Source of the DNA: Rhizobium rhizogenes
GTDB taxonomy: Bacteria > Pseudomonadota > Alphaproteobacteria > Rhizobiales > Rhizobiaceae
Assembly: GCF_002005205.3 (NCBI RefSeq)
Contig: NZ_CP019702.2
Location: forward strand, 434,001 to 498,000
Length of the DNA stretch: 64,000 nt
Direction: 5' to 3'
Shown: positions 1 through 9,744 of the stretch, one piece after another
Layout: each line of letters starts with the position of its first letter
Position numbering within the stretch: position 1 is the stretch's first letter
Notes under the pieces: generated by a model
The model's database searches: none
Seen by the model: the letters and a program-made list of their open reading frames with translations, nothing else
Told to the model about the DNA's origin: nothing
Program-made: the position numbers and the translations under genes

Positions 1-250
1 CGCCGAAGCCGGAGACGCGGCGAATCTGCGGCCGCCGATTGAGACGTCCGCCTTCAAGGGCGGTGATGTAGTGGGCAAGCAGGCGCACGCCGTGGCTGTC
101 GACACCGAGCCTTGTGCCATGCATCATGGCGCGGGTTGCGGCATCGGCCGTCTCGTCATCCGTGCCGGCGGCGAGGAAGGTGCTGCGGCAGAACCGCTCC
201 AGCTCATCCAGCCTTGCAAGAACGGCGACGTTTTCATTGCTGTGCGACAT
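1..250 (-). CDS. Ldh_2-family NAD(P)-dependent dehydrogenase, N-terminal fragment
   Basis: The gene starts at the ATG at 248-250 and runs off the left edge, so only about 83 residues are visible. They read as a helical N-terminus followed by a GVDSHGVRLLAHYI stretch and a GGRLN turn. This is the signature N-terminal region of the malate/L-lactate/ureidoglycolate dehydrogenase (Ldh_2) family, in which the SHG histidine lies near the active site. These enzymes oxidise 2-hydroxy acids with NAD(P). The substrate cannot be told from this fragment. The gene follows the FtsK-type gene on the same strand after a 91-base gap. Confidence 0.8.
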   Translation of the reverse strand, partial: MSHSNENVAVLARLDELERFCRSTFLAAGTDDETADAATRAMMHGTRLGVDSHGVRLLAHYITALEGGRLNRRPQIRRVSGFG

Positions 251-341
251 GCGGGGAACCCTCCCGATTCCAGAATCCATGCCGCACAGGCTATTCACGG
301 AGCGCGTTTTTGCAATCGAATATCGCGTCCCGAATAATCAA

Positions 342-3065
342 TCAGTCGTCCGCGCCCATGGCATCATAGGGATCGCGCTCACCGGCGATGATGGCGCGCT
401 TGCCGACATGGTTTGCAGGGCCGACAATGCCTTCCTGCTCCATGCGCTCCACCAGCGAGGCGGCGCGGTTATAGCCGACCGACAGGCGGCGCTGGATATA
501 GGACGTAGAGCACTTCTTGTCGCGCATCACCACCTTGACGGCCTTTTCATAGAGATCGTCGCTGTCGTCGTCGCCCATCGAGGTCTTGTCGAAAACAGCC
601 GTATCCTCTTCCGCCTCTTCATCCGCGTCTTCAGCGTCTTCGGTAACGGTGCCGAGATATTCCGGCCGGCCCTGCGTCTTCAGATGCGCCACGACCTTTT
701 CCACTTCCTCATCCGATACGAACGGGCCGTGGACACGGGCGATGCGGCCGCCGCCCATCATGTGCAGCATATCGCCCTGGCCGAGCAGATGCTCCGCACC
801 CTGTTCGCCAAGGATGGTGCGGCTGTCGATTTTCGACGTCACCTGGAAGGAGATGCGGGTCGGGAAGTTCGCCTTGATCGTGCCGGTGATGACATCGACC
901 GAAGGACGCTGCGTGGCCATGATGAGGTGGATGCCGGCGGCGCGCGCCATCTGCGCCAGGCGCTGGATCGCCCCTTCTATCTCCTTGCCCGCGACCATCA
1001 TCAGGTCGGCCATCTCGTCAACGATGACGACGATGTAAGGCATGGCCGTAAGGTCCATTTCCTCCTGCTCGTAAACCGCCTCGCCGGTGGCGCGGTCGAA
1101 GCCGGTCTGCACGTTGCAGAATACCGTTTCGCCCTTGGCGCGGGCAGCGGCTGCCCTTGCATTATAACCGTCGATATTGCGCACACCGAGACGCGACATC
1201 TTGCGATAGCGGTCTTCCATTTCGCGCACGGCCCATTTCAGCGCCATGACCGCCTTTTTCGGATCGGTAACAACCGGCGTCAACAGATGCGGAATGCCGT
1301 CATAAACCGACAGTTCAAGCATTTTCGGATCGACCATGATCAGGCGGCATTCTTCCGGCTTCAGACGGTAGAGCAGCGACAGGATCATGGTGTTGATGGC
1401 AACCGACTTGCCGGAACCGGTGGTGCCGGCGACCAGCAGATGCGGCATCTTCGCCAGTTCGGCAATGACCGGTTCGCCGCCGATGGTCTTGCCAAGGCAG
1501 AGCGCGAGCTTCTGGCGGGTTTCGGCATAGTCGTTCGCTTCGATCAATTCGCGCAGATAGACCGTTTCGCGCACCGGGTTCGGCAGTTCGATGCCGATGA
1601 CATTGCGGCCGGGCACGACGGCGACACGGGCCGAGAGCGCCGACATGGAGCGGGCGATATCATCGGACAGACCGATGACGCGCGAGGATTTGACGCCGGG
1701 GGCGGGCTCGAACTCGTAAAGCGTCACGACCGGGCCGGGGCGGACATCGATGATTTCGCCCTTGATGCCGAAATCCTCAAGCACGCTTTCCAGAAGCCCG
1801 GCGCTCTGTTCCAGCGCTTCGGGCGTCATGGTCGTGGTCTGCTGGACGCGGGCTTCCTGCAGGAGATCGATGGAGGGATATTGATATTCTCCCTCGGCAA
1901 AGACCGGCGCTTCGCGGAACATCGGCTGCGAAGCCTGAATGGGTGCGCGTGGCGTGAAGCGCGGCTCTGCCGTTATTCTTTCCGCTGGCTGGGCCTGCTC
2001 GACAGGCGGCTGCGGCTCGATGACCACAGGGGCTTCCGCCACCGGCGGCTGCACGATTTCCTGTTCGATGACCGGAATAGTAGCGGGAACGACGGCCTGA
2101 CGCACACCGATTTCCCGATAAAGCCGGATAGCCGAACCGCCCGGCACCGTGACGACAGGCGGTTCCGACGACAGCACGACAGTGGCGGTCGGCAACGTGG
2201 AAACAGGCTGCGCCTGCACAGGGTTCGTCAGAGCGGGATTTACGGGTAGCGGCCCAAAATCGGCGCGCAGATAGGCGGGAACGGTCTCGCCGACATCACC
2301 CGGCAGATCGAGCGTCATGACTTCCCAGAAAAGCTCGTCCGGCAGATGCGCGGCAAAGGCGGGAATGGACGCACCCGGCGCAGCGGCCTGGGCGGCAGCG
2401 ACCGGCATCTCGGCGGGTTGCGGCTGAAAAGCGGAGAATATCCGCTGCTGCAACGGTGCGTGCGCCACCATGGGCGCGGTCGTGACGGCATGGGCCGGCG
2501 CCTGAGTGGCGGCAGCGGCTTCCTCCGCCTGCTTGCGGGCAAGCTCCAGCCGCAATTTATAGGTCAATGCCCTGGCACCCCGCGCATCCGGCGGCTGCGG
2601 CAGGAACGGCATGCGCGGTGGCGGCACACGCTGCTCCGCCGGCTTTACGACTGGCGCAGAAGGGGGAACCGCTTCCGACTGCACGGCCTGCTGCTGCATC
2701 ACGGCCTCCGGCTCCGCCGTTTCAGACGGAACGACAGCAACCACGTCGTCCTCGGGAATATTGGGGGTCTCGACCGGCATCCGCCGCGCAAAAGCGCTTT
2801 CCGGCGTGCGGGTGAAACGGACATTCGGGCCAAGCACGAAAGCATTCTGCCAGCCGGGCATCTCCGCACGGCCTTCAATGGCGTCGGCTGCGCTGACGTC
2901 GGCATTCGGCCGGGGTGCGACACCAGCCTTCGTCACCATTGCCTGCTGCGCGGCAAACGGCTGGCCGCCGGCATGACGAGCCTTCTCGCTCCCCTCCCCT
3001 GCGCTATTGGACGAATTCTGGAATCTGGATCGGGAGAAGCTCATGGCAGCGTGCACACTCATCAT
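342..3065 (-). CDS. ftsK: FtsK/SpoIIIE-type DNA translocase without membrane domain
   Basis: A 907-residue ATP-driven double-stranded DNA pump. Residues 1 to about 400 are a Pro/Ala/Val-rich low-complexity linker with no hydrophobic stretch long enough for a membrane helix. The motor follows, with Walker A GTTGSGKS near residue 547, Walker [11 protein letters not shown] and a RecA-like core with an ATQRPSVDV segment. The C-terminal gamma winged helix ([16 protein letters not shown] onward), which reads KOPS-type polar sequences in known FtsK, is intact. Classical FtsK has four N-terminal membrane helices that tether it to the septum; here they are absent, so this is probably a cytosolic paralogue. 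Several near-adjacent ATG codons (3065, 3062, 3044) make the exact start uncertain. It is transcribed away from the peptide ABC operon. Confidence 0.9.
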   Translation of the reverse strand: MMSVHAAMSFSRSRFQNSSNSAGEGSEKARHAGGQPFAAQQAMVTKAGVAPRPNADVSAADAIEGRAEMPGWQNAFVLGPNVRFTRTPESAFARRMPVETPNIPEDDVVAVVPSETAEPEAVMQQQAVQSEAVPPSAPVVKPAEQRVPPPRMPFLPQPPDARGARALTYKLRLELARKQAEEAAAATQAPAHAVTTAPMVAHAPLQQRIFSAFQPQPAEMPVAAAQAAAPGASIPAFAAHLPDELFWEVMTLDLPGDVGETVPAYLRADFGPLPVNPALTNPVQAQPVSTLPTATVVLSSEPPVVTVPGGSAIRLYREIGVRQAVVPATIPVIEQEIVQPPVAEAPVVIEPQPPVEQAQPAERITAEPRFTPRAPIQASQPMFREAPVFAEGEYQYPSIDLLQEARVQQTTTMTPEALEQSAGLLESVLEDFGIKGEIIDVRPGPVVTLYEFEPAPGVKSSRVIGLSDDIARSMSALSARVAVVPGRNVIGIELPNPVRETVYLRELIEANDYAETRQKLALCLGKTIGGEPVIAELAKMPHLLVAGTTGSGKSVAINTMILSLLYRLKPEECRLIMVDPKMLELSVYDGIPHLLTPVVTDPKKAVMALKWAVREMEDRYRKMSRLGVRNIDGYNARAAAARAKGETVFCNVQTGFDRATGEAVYEQEEMDLTAMPYIVVIVDEMADLMMVAGKEIEGAIQRLAQMARAAGIHLIMATQRPSVDVITGTIKANFPTRISFQVTSKIDSRTILGEQGAEHLLGQGDMLHMMGGGRIARVHGPFVSDEEVEKVVAHLKTQGRPEYLGTVTEDAEDADEEAEEDTAVFDKTSMGDDDSDDLYEKAVKVVMRDKKCSTSYIQRRLSVGYNRAASLVERMEQEGIVGPANHVGKRAIIAGERDPYDAMGADD

Positions 3066-3442
3066 AAACGTACATATTTCGGTCTCCCTGAAATAAAAAA
3101 TAAAGGTTAATTACCCCTTTCCAAACGGGCTGCCGCCGGCAGATTTTCGCGTGACCGAAAGGTATGCAGAAGCACCGCCCACCGCCGCAGGCGATGATCA
3201 AATCATTGATTTTTATTTCTTAAATCGTCTTTTTTCAGAGACTTCCGGCCATCCGCCGCAACGGGGAAAAGCAGATTGCCGCCGGTAAAGCATATTGTTT
3301 CTGCAAATGCGCCCGCAACGTAAAATCATTGCTGTAAAGGGCGCGAATTAACGTGGACACTGCCGAGGTTGCAGTCTTAAGATCGGCGTGCCGCGGGCCA
3401 AGCGGAAAGGCCCGCCTCGCCCTCATTTCCGGAGTGAAATTC
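3066..3442. promoter_or_regulatory. Divergent intergenic region between ftsK-type gene and peptide ABC operon
   Basis: This 377-base region must hold both divergent promoters. The ftsK-proximal part is AT-rich (3095-3115). Just before the substrate-binding protein gene there is a perfect 7-bp stem (GCGGGCC 3393-3399 with GGCCCGC 3409-3415), which would fold in the leader about 28 bases before the start codon. I see no recognisable operator and no convincing small gene. Confidence 0.4.
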
Positions 3443-5050
3443 ATGTCGCCTGTCCAGCTTTCCCGCCGCTCGCTTCTCAAGACCTCGCTTGCTCTTGCCG
3501 CAACCACGGGACTGGCGGGAATTGCCGCAGCGCAGGAGAAATCCGGCGGGCGGCTGATCGTCGCGGCCGATTCGGAGCCGAAAAACCTCAACCCGGCCAT
3601 CGTCGCCTCCAATGGCGTGTTTTATATCGCCAGCAAGATCGTCGAGCCGCTGGCGGAGGCCTCCTTTAATGGCAAGGACGGGCTGGAGCCGCGGCTTGCG
3701 ACCGAATGGCAGGGATCGGATGATGGCTTGAGCGCCACCTTCAAGCTGCGCGAAGGCGTGACCTGGCATGACGGCAAGCCCTTCACCTCGGCGGATGTGG
3801 CCTTTTCGGCGCTTTCGGTGTGGAAGCCGTTGCAGAACCTCGGCCGGCTGGTCTTCGCCAATCTGGACAAGGTGGAAACGCCTGATGACCACACGGCCGT
3901 CTTCCGTTTTTCCAAGCCCACGCCGTTTCAGCTCATCCGCAATGCTTTGCCTGTCGTCACCAGCGTCGTGCCGAAACATCTCTATGAAGGCACCGATATC
4001 GCCACCAATCCGGCCAATACCAAACCGGTCGGCACCGGGCCCTTCGTTTTTGCCGAATACAAACCCGGCGAATATTACCGCCTGACCCGCAACCCGAATT
4101 ACTGGGGCAAAGACCAGCCGCAGCTCGAAGAAATCATCTATCGCGTCCTGCCCGACCGCGCAGGTGCAGCCTCGGCGCTGGAAGCCGAAGAAATACAACT
4201 GGCCGCCTTCTCCGCCGTGCCGCTCGCCGATCTTGCCCGCATCGCCAAAGAGCCGGGCATCAAGGTAATCGCTGACGGTTATGAGGCGCTGACCTATCAG
4301 CTGGTGGTGGAAATCAATCACCGCCGCAAGGAACTGGCTGACCTCAAGGTCAGAAAGGCCATTGCCCACGCCATCGACAAGAAATTCGTCATCGACAAGG
4401 TGTTCCTCGGTTATGCCACGGCATCGACAGGCCCCGTGCCGAAAAACGCCCCTGAATTTTATACCGGCGATGTGGAGACCTATGATTTCGACGTCGCCAA
4501 GGCCAATGCGCTCTTGGATGAGGCCGGTTACGCGCGCGGACCCGATGGAAAGCGTTTCGCGCTAAAACTTCTGCCTGCGCCCTATTTCAACGAAACCAGA
4601 CAATTCGGCTCCTATCTTCGTCAGGCGCTTCAGGAAATCGGCATCAATGCCGAGCTGGTCAATAATGATGCCGCCGCACACCAGAAGGCCGTCTATACCG
4701 ACCACGCCTTCGATCTGGCCGTTGCTCCCCCGGTGTTCCGTGGCGACCCGGCAATCTCCACCACGATTCTCGTGCGCTCCGGCATTCCAGCTGGCGTCGG
4801 CTTCTCCAATCAGGGCGGGTATGAGAACAAGGCGCTCGATACGCTGATCGACAAGGCGGCGGAAACCGTGGATACGGCTGCGCGCACCGCGCTCTACAAG
4901 GACTTCCAGAAACAGGTTACAGCCGATCTGCCGCTCATCAACGTCGCCGAATGGGGCTTCATCACGGTAGCGCGCGACACCGTCAAACATGTCGCCAGCA
5001 ATCCGCGCTGGGCGGTTTCCAACTGGGCGGACACCGCGGTCGATAGCTGA
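3443..5050 (+). CDS. Peptide/nickel-type ABC transporter substrate-binding protein (SBP_bac_5)
   Basis: A 535-residue periplasmic protein that captures peptides or related small molecules for the permease encoded downstream. The reading frame is open further upstream, but the ATG at 3443 is preferred: it follows GGAG at 3431-3434 and gives a clean export signal, SRRSLLKTSLALAA. The twin arginine suggests Tat export. The mature part has the family hallmarks of a DppA/OppA-type cluster C protein: PKNLNPAI near the N-terminus, a LREGVTWHDGKPF motif and a GTGPFVF segment. It is the first gene of a five-gene transporter operon ending in an aminotransferase. The ligand cannot be deduced; the aminotransferase hints at an amine or amino-acid derivative. 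Confidence 0.9.
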   Translation: MSPVQLSRRSLLKTSLALAATTGLAGIAAAQEKSGGRLIVAADSEPKNLNPAIVASNGVFYIASKIVEPLAEASFNGKDGLEPRLATEWQGSDDGLSATFKLREGVTWHDGKPFTSADVAFSALSVWKPLQNLGRLVFANLDKVETPDDHTAVFRFSKPTPFQLIRNALPVVTSVVPKHLYEGTDIATNPANTKPVGTGPFVFAEYKPGEYYRLTRNPNYWGKDQPQLEEIIYRVLPDRAGAASALEAEEIQLAAFSAVPLADLARIAKEPGIKVIADGYEALTYQLVVEINHRRKELADLKVRKAIAHAIDKKFVIDKVFLGYATASTGPVPKNAPEFYTGDVETYDFDVAKANALLDEAGYARGPDGKRFALKLLPAPYFNETRQFGSYLRQALQEIGINAELVNNDAAAHQKAVYTDHAFDLAVAPPVFRGDPAISTTILVRSGIPAGVGFSNQGGYENKALDTLIDKAAETVDTAARTALYKDFQKQVTADLPLINVAEWGFITVARDTVKHVASNPRWAVSNWADTAVDS

Positions 5051-5059
5051 GGCCGCGCC

Positions 5060-6049
5060 GTGAAACGTGCGACGTCTTTGCTGCGACGAAGGGCGATCAG
5101 CGCCATTCCGGTGCTGCTGATCGTTCTCATCTTCACCTTCGCCCTGCTTGAAAATACCTCCGGGGATGCGGTGGATGCCTATCTCGTTTCCATCGGCGGC
5201 GGCGATGCCGGGCTGCGGGATGCCCTGCGCGAGCAATATGGCCTCAACGGCTCGATGCTTGCCCGCTTCTGGCTTTATGCCAGTTCGGTGCTGCGGCTCG
5301 ATCTCGGCTGGTCGCTTGCCTTTGACCGGCCGGTGCTGGGGCTGATCCTCGAGCGGCTGCCGAACACGCTGCTTCTGATGGGCAGCGCCACCGCACTCGC
5401 CTTCATCCTCGGCACCACGCTCGGTATCATCGCCGGCGCGCGTCCCGGCGGGATAACCGACCGGGTACTCTCCGCCTTGTCGCTCACGCTTTACGCCACG
5501 CCCGGTTTCTGGCTCGGCCTCGTGCTTGCCATCGTCTTTGCCGTGCAGCTTCGCTGGCTGCCGACGTCAGGCATAGAAACCATCGCCTCGGGCAAGCAGG
5601 GCTTTGCAAGGGCGCTGGATATTGCCCGCCATCTCGTGCTGCCGGTCGCCAGCCTTGGCCTCATCTATCTGGCGCTGTTCCTGCGCGTCATGCGCACCGC
5701 CATGGCCGCGGTCTGGCCGCTGGATTTCGTGCTGTTTGCCGCGTCAAAAGGGCTTTACAGACGGCGCATCGTGCTGCGCCATGTTGCTCGCAACGCGGCC
5801 CTGCCGCTTATCACCGTGCTTGGCCTGCAGGCCGCAACCATGCTGGGCGGCAGCGTGGTGATTGAAAGCGTCTTTGCCATTCCGGGTTTCGGGCGGCTGG
5901 CGCAGGAGGCCGTCAGCGGTCGCGATACGCCGCTTTTGATGGGCATCATCCTCACCAGCGCCGTCTTCGTCATCCTCGTCAATCTCGCCGTCGACATTCT
6001 CTATTCCATTCTCGATCCGCGCATCGGCAGCGGGGAGAATGCGGCATGA
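5060..6049 (+). CDS. Peptide-type ABC transporter permease, DppB-like
   Basis: A 329-residue inner-membrane permease with about six hydrophobic segments and the EAA-type cytoplasmic loop where the ATPases dock (around YRRRIVLRHVARNAALP). The N-terminal segment, the AVIPVLL-like first helix and the LGLILERLPNTLLL region are typical of DppB/OppB. The start is a GTG at 5060, nine bases after the binding-protein stop. The gene overlaps the next permease by four bases, so the operon is translationally coupled. It forms a heterodimeric pore with the 6046-6876 product. Confidence 0.9.
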   Translation: MKRATSLLRRRAISAIPVLLIVLIFTFALLENTSGDAVDAYLVSIGGGDAGLRDALREQYGLNGSMLARFWLYASSVLRLDLGWSLAFDRPVLGLILERLPNTLLLMGSATALAFILGTTLGIIAGARPGGITDRVLSALSLTLYATPGFWLGLVLAIVFAVQLRWLPTSGIETIASGKQGFARALDIARHLVLPVASLGLIYLALFLRVMRTAMAAVWPLDFVLFAASKGLYRRRIVLRHVARNAALPLITVLGLQAATMLGGSVVIESVFAIPGFGRLAQEAVSGRDTPLLMGIILTSAVFVILVNLAVDILYSILDPRIGSGENAA

Positions 6050-6876
6050 GTTTCGTTCTCCGGCTCCTGCGCAATTTCGAAGGTATGACGGGCACCGTCA
6101 TCCTGACATTGCTGGCGGTGATTGCGCTCTCCGCACCCCTCCTGTTCCCCGGCGATCCGCTGGCGATCGTCGGCGAGCCGCTGATTGCGCCCTTTACGGA
6201 TGTCGCCCTGCCGCTTGGCACCGACCGGCTGGGCCGCAATGTGCTGGCCGAACTTGCCCATGGCGCGCAGGCCTCCCTGCTCGTCGGCATGGGTGCCGCC
6301 GCCGCAGCGCTTGTTTTCGGCACCGTCATCGGCACGATTGCCGGTTTTGCCGGCGGCCTTGTTGATGAGGCTCTGATGCGCGTCACCGATGCCTTCCAGA
6401 TCGTGCCGAATTTCCTGCTGGCGCTTGCCTTTGTCAGCACCATCGGCCCCTCGATGCCGACAGTCATTCTGGCCATTGCGCTCGGCGCGTGGGCGGACCC
6501 GGCGCGGTTGATGCGGGCGCAGGTGCTGAGCATTCGCGAGCGGGACTATGTGCAATCCGCCCGCGCCATCGGCATGCATCCGCTGGAAATCGCCTTCCGG
6601 CAGATATTGCCCAATGCCCTGCCGCCGGTTCTGGCGCTCGCCGCCATCATCGTTGCCGCCGCCATCCTCACCGAGGCGGCGCTCTCCTTCCTCGGGCTTG
6701 GCGATCCCAATATCGTCACCTGGGGCTCGATGATCGCGGAAGGACGCAACGTGCTCCGCTCAGCGGCGTTCCTGTCCGTCATCCCCGGCATCGGTCTGCT
6801 GGTGACCGTGCTCGGTGTCTATCTTTTCGGAGAAGGTATCAACCGGGCGATGGCGACGAGGAGGCAGGCGCCATGA
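6046..6876 (+). CDS. Peptide-type ABC transporter permease, DppC-like
   Basis: A 276-residue second permease subunit. It carries the DppC hallmarks: LGTDRLGRNVLAELAHGA after the first helix and periplasmic segment, and the EAA loop (SARAIGMHPLEIAFRQILPN). The ALSFLGLGDPNIVTWGSMIAEG segment near the C-terminus is strongly conserved in this subfamily. It starts inside the last codons of the upstream permease (ATGA overlap) and ends with an ATGA overlap into the first ATPase. Confidence 0.92.
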   Translation: MSFVLRLLRNFEGMTGTVILTLLAVIALSAPLLFPGDPLAIVGEPLIAPFTDVALPLGTDRLGRNVLAELAHGAQASLLVGMGAAAAALVFGTVIGTIAGFAGGLVDEALMRVTDAFQIVPNFLLALAFVSTIGPSMPTVILAIALGAWADPARLMRAQVLSIRERDYVQSARAIGMHPLEIAFRQILPNALPPVLALAAIIVAAAILTEAALSFLGLGDPNIVTWGSMIAEGRNVLRSAAFLSVIPGIGLLVTVLGVYLFGEGINRAMATRRQAP

Positions 6877-7676
6877 GCGGCAACGCCCTTTGCCGGATAG
6901 ACGATCTCAGCGTCCGTTACGCTGCGGCCGATGCACCGGCGCTGCACAAGGTTTCCCTGACGATACGGCAGGGGCAGCGGCTGGCGATCATCGGCGAAAG
7001 CGGCTCGGGTAAATCCACGCTCGGCAAGGCGATCGCCGGGCTTCTGCCGCAGACCGCGCGGGTCTCGGGCGATATTTCATGGAGCCGCGACAGCGGCCTT
7101 TTCACCGGCAGGCCGATGCCGGGACGCGATATCGGCACGATCTTTCAGGATACCGGCGCGACGCTGAACCCGGTCCTGACCATCGGCGAACAGGTGGCGG
7201 AAGGCGCGGTGCGGCATCTCGGCCTCTCATGGAAAGCGGCGCGCGATCTTGCCCACGATCTTCTGGAAAAAGTGCGGCTGCCGCATCCCTCCCATCTGCT
7301 CTCCGCCTATCCGCACCAGCTTTCCGGCGGGCAGAGGCAACGCGTGGCGATTGCGGCCGCCATTGCGGCGCGCTCTTCGATCCTGATTGCCGACGAGGCG
7401 ACGAGCGCGCTCGACACGGTGACCCAGGCGGCCATCGCCACCCTTCTCGATGATCTCGTGCGCGAGGAAGAAAGAACGCTTGTCTTCATCACCCATGATA
7501 TCGGTCTTGCCTCCAGCCTTGCCGACGACATCGCGGTTTTAAGCGCCGGCGAGCTGGTGGAACACGGCCCGGCCCGCCGGGTGCTTTCCGGGCCCGCGCA
7601 TGCCTATACCCGGGCGCTGCTTGCCGACTACCTCGATCTTTCGACCCCGCCGCTCATCAGCGAGGCCGTGCCATGA
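6873..7676 (+). CDS. Peptide-type ABC transporter ATPase, DppD-like
   Basis: A 267-residue nucleotide-binding subunit. Walker A GESGSGKST lies at residues 41-49, the signature LSGGQRQR near 150 and Walker B LIADEATSALD near 171, followed by the switch histidine in FITHDIG. The frame is open upstream into the permease gene, but the ATG at 6873 overlaps the permease stop as ATGA and gives the normal N-terminus. It is shorter than DppD of E. coli because it ends soon after the ATPase core (AHAYTRALLADY) and lacks a long C-terminal extension. Confidence 0.9.
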   Translation: MSGNALCRIDDLSVRYAAADAPALHKVSLTIRQGQRLAIIGESGSGKSTLGKAIAGLLPQTARVSGDISWSRDSGLFTGRPMPGRDIGTIFQDTGATLNPVLTIGEQVAEGAVRHLGLSWKAARDLAHDLLEKVRLPHPSHLLSAYPHQLSGGQRQRVAIAAAIAARSSILIADEATSALDTVTQAAIATLLDDLVREEERTLVFITHDIGLASSLADDIAVLSAGELVEHGPARRVLSGPAHAYTRALLADYLDLSTPPLISEAVP

Positions 7677-8458
7677 ATGAAACCCTTCTGAGCGTGGACG
7701 GCCTTTCCAAGACCTACCGCACCGGCGCAAGAACGGTGACGGCGCTCTCCGATATCTCGTTTTCGCTCAAGCGCGGCGAGACGCTGGGCCTTGCCGGCCC
7801 CTCCGGCTGCGGGAAATCGACACTGGCGCGCATCCTCATGCGGCTGATCCCCGCCGACGAAGGCACGGTCCGTTTCGAAAACCGCAACTGGCTCTCGCTT
7901 GGCGGCAGTGCATTGCGCGCCGCCCGGCAGCAGATGCAGATGGTGTTTCAGGATACGCATGGCGCCTTCAACCCACGCGCCACCGTCGAGGATGCCATAG
8001 GCGAGCCGCTGCGCATTCACCGCATCGTTCAGAGACGCGAGCGCCCGGTGGAGATACGCCGCCTTCTCGAGCGTGTCGGCCTGCCTGCCGCCTATGCCGG
8101 TCGCTCCGTCTTCGAACTTTCGGGCGGGCAGAGGCAGCGTGTAGCGATTGCCCGCGCCATTGCGCTCAAACCGTCGCTTCTCATCATGGACGAAGCGGTC
8201 TCGGCGCTTGATGTTTCGGTTCGCCGGCAGATTCTTGAACTTTTGGTGGAAATCCAGCGGGAAACGGCGATTTCCTGTATTTTCGTTTCCCACGATCTCG
8301 CCGTCATCCGCGCCGTCTGCCACCGTGTCGCGATCATGGAGGCGGGTCGGATTGTTGAAATCGGCGGGACCGGAGCGATCATTTCCGCGCCGCAATCCTC
8401 AACCGCCAGAAGCCTGATCGATGCCGCACCGCGGCTCATCACCACCATGCAAGGATAA
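7673..8458 (+). CDS. Peptide-type ABC transporter ATPase, DppF-like
   Basis: A 261-residue second ATPase that pairs with the preceding one to drive the transporter. Walker [10 protein letters not shown] is at residues 42-50. It also shows the FQDTHGAFNPRATV Q-loop characteristic of DppF/OppF, the [15 protein letters not shown] signature, Walker B LLIMDEAVSALD and the FVSHDLAV switch. It starts in a four-base overlap with the upstream ATPase gene and is followed three bases later by the aminotransferase gene. Confidence 0.9.
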   Translation: MNETLLSVDGLSKTYRTGARTVTALSDISFSLKRGETLGLAGPSGCGKSTLARILMRLIPADEGTVRFENRNWLSLGGSALRAARQQMQMVFQDTHGAFNPRATVEDAIGEPLRIHRIVQRRERPVEIRRLLERVGLPAAYAGRSVFELSGGQRQRVAIARAIALKPSLLIMDEAVSALDVSVRRQILELLVEIQRETAISCIFVSHDLAVIRAVCHRVAIMEAGRIVEIGGTGAIISAPQSSTARSLIDAAPRLITTMQG

Positions 8459-8461
8459 GAC

Positions 8462-9580
8462 ATGCCCGCCCCGGATTATGCATTGCTCCTCGACCCGCCC
8501 ACTTTCCCCGCCGAGCGTTACGCCGTGCTGGCCGACCGGCTGGCGGCCCTGATGGGCACAAAAAACGACGTGCTGCTGATACAGGCGGAAGCCGTGCTGG
8601 CGCTGGAGGCGGCGGCGACAAGCCTCGCGCGGCCGGGGCTGAGGGCGCTCAACATCGTCACCAGCCCCTATGGCGCATGGTTCGGCGGCTGGCTGGAACG
8701 CGGCGGCGCGGCGGTGCGCAACCTGACGGCCAGCCCGGCAAAGCCGGTGACGCTGGCCGAGGTTGAGCGCGCGCTGGATGACGGACCGGGTTTCGATCTT
8801 CTCGCCATCGTGCATGCGGAATCGGCAAGCGGCATTCTCAACCCCCTGCCCGCCATTGCCGCGCTGGCGCAAGAAAGAGGCGTTATCACCCTGGTGGATG
8901 CCGTCGCCTCGATTGGCGGCCATGCCTTCGAGGTCGACAGGCTGGGCATTGATATCGCCGTCATCGGGCCGCAGAAGGCGCTGGCCGGCCCGGCCGGCAT
9001 ATCGGCCATTTCGGTCAGCCCAAAAGCATGGCAGTTGCTTTCGCACGACAAAGCACCCAGCAACTCCATGCTCTCGCTTCTCGACCAGAAACAGCTCTGG
9101 CTGGATGCCGGCCGTGGCGCGTTGCCCGGAACACCGGCACCGCTGGAATTTTACGCGCTGGAGGCCGCACTCGACAGGATCGAGGCGGAGGGTCTGCCAG
9201 CCGCCAATGCGCGCCACGAGCGGGCAGCGGCGGCCACCCGTCATGGCATCAAGGCACTCGGCATCGCCAACTGGGTGGAGGAAGCGCATTCCTCAGCCCT
9301 CGTTTCCACGGCAATCCTGCCGGATACCGTCGAAGCCGGAGCGTTTCTCGCCGCTATATCCAGAGAGCATGGCGCGGATATTTCCGCCGGCGTCGGCCCC
9401 GGCGCGGAACGGCTGATAAGGCTCAACCACACCGGCCGGCGCGCGCATCCGCAGGCGGTGAAAGCCAATATCGCAGCCGTCTCAGGTGCCCTGAAAAACC
9501 TCGGCCATGCCACCGATACCGATTCCGCGCTGGAAGCGGCCGAGAAGAGCTATTCCGAGGCCGCTTCGAAAGAGGTTTGA
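8462..9580 (+). CDS. Class V (fold-type I) PLP-dependent aminotransferase
   Basis: A 372-residue enzyme of the alanine-glyoxylate / serine-glyoxylate aminotransferase type. The expected PLP-binding lysine is K172, in GPQKALAGPAG, preceded by the cofactor-stacking region LVDAVASIGG with its aspartate. The NIVTSPYGAWFGGWLERGG segment resembles pyridoxamine-pyruvate aminotransferases and other class V enzymes, but I cannot fix the substrate. It starts three bases after the last ABC gene, so it is part of the transport operon and probably deaminates the imported compound. The frame carries a charged C-terminal tail (SALEAAEKSYSEAASKEV). Confidence 0.85.
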   Translation: MPAPDYALLLDPPTFPAERYAVLADRLAALMGTKNDVLLIQAEAVLALEAAATSLARPGLRALNIVTSPYGAWFGGWLERGGAAVRNLTASPAKPVTLAEVERALDDGPGFDLLAIVHAESASGILNPLPAIAALAQERGVITLVDAVASIGGHAFEVDRLGIDIAVIGPQKALAGPAGISAISVSPKAWQLLSHDKAPSNSMLSLLDQKQLWLDAGRGALPGTPAPLEFYALEAALDRIEAEGLPAANARHERAAAATRHGIKALGIANWVEEAHSSALVSTAILPDTVEAGAFLAAISREHGADISAGVGPGAERLIRLNHTGRRAHPQAVKANIAAVSGALKNLGHATDTDSALEAAEKSYSEAASKEV

Positions 9581-9744
9581 GGGCACCGACAAACATTCAT
9601 TGCGTGAAATCCGGCACCGGTGAAACGCCAATCACGACATTGTTGTTAAAAATAGTAGACAAATTCCGTGGCCAATCTTGACGAAATCATGGCAACGCGC
9701 GAAACTTAACACACCGTTAACTCGCGTGAAGAAGGGAACTGGCC

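Noticed and set aside
114..2249. A 711-codon open frame on the plus strand opposite the ftsK-type gene
   Set aside because: It lies wholly antisense to a well-supported translocase with recognisable motifs. Its product is rich in His, Arg and Asp in the way expected from the complement of high-GC codons and shows no domain.
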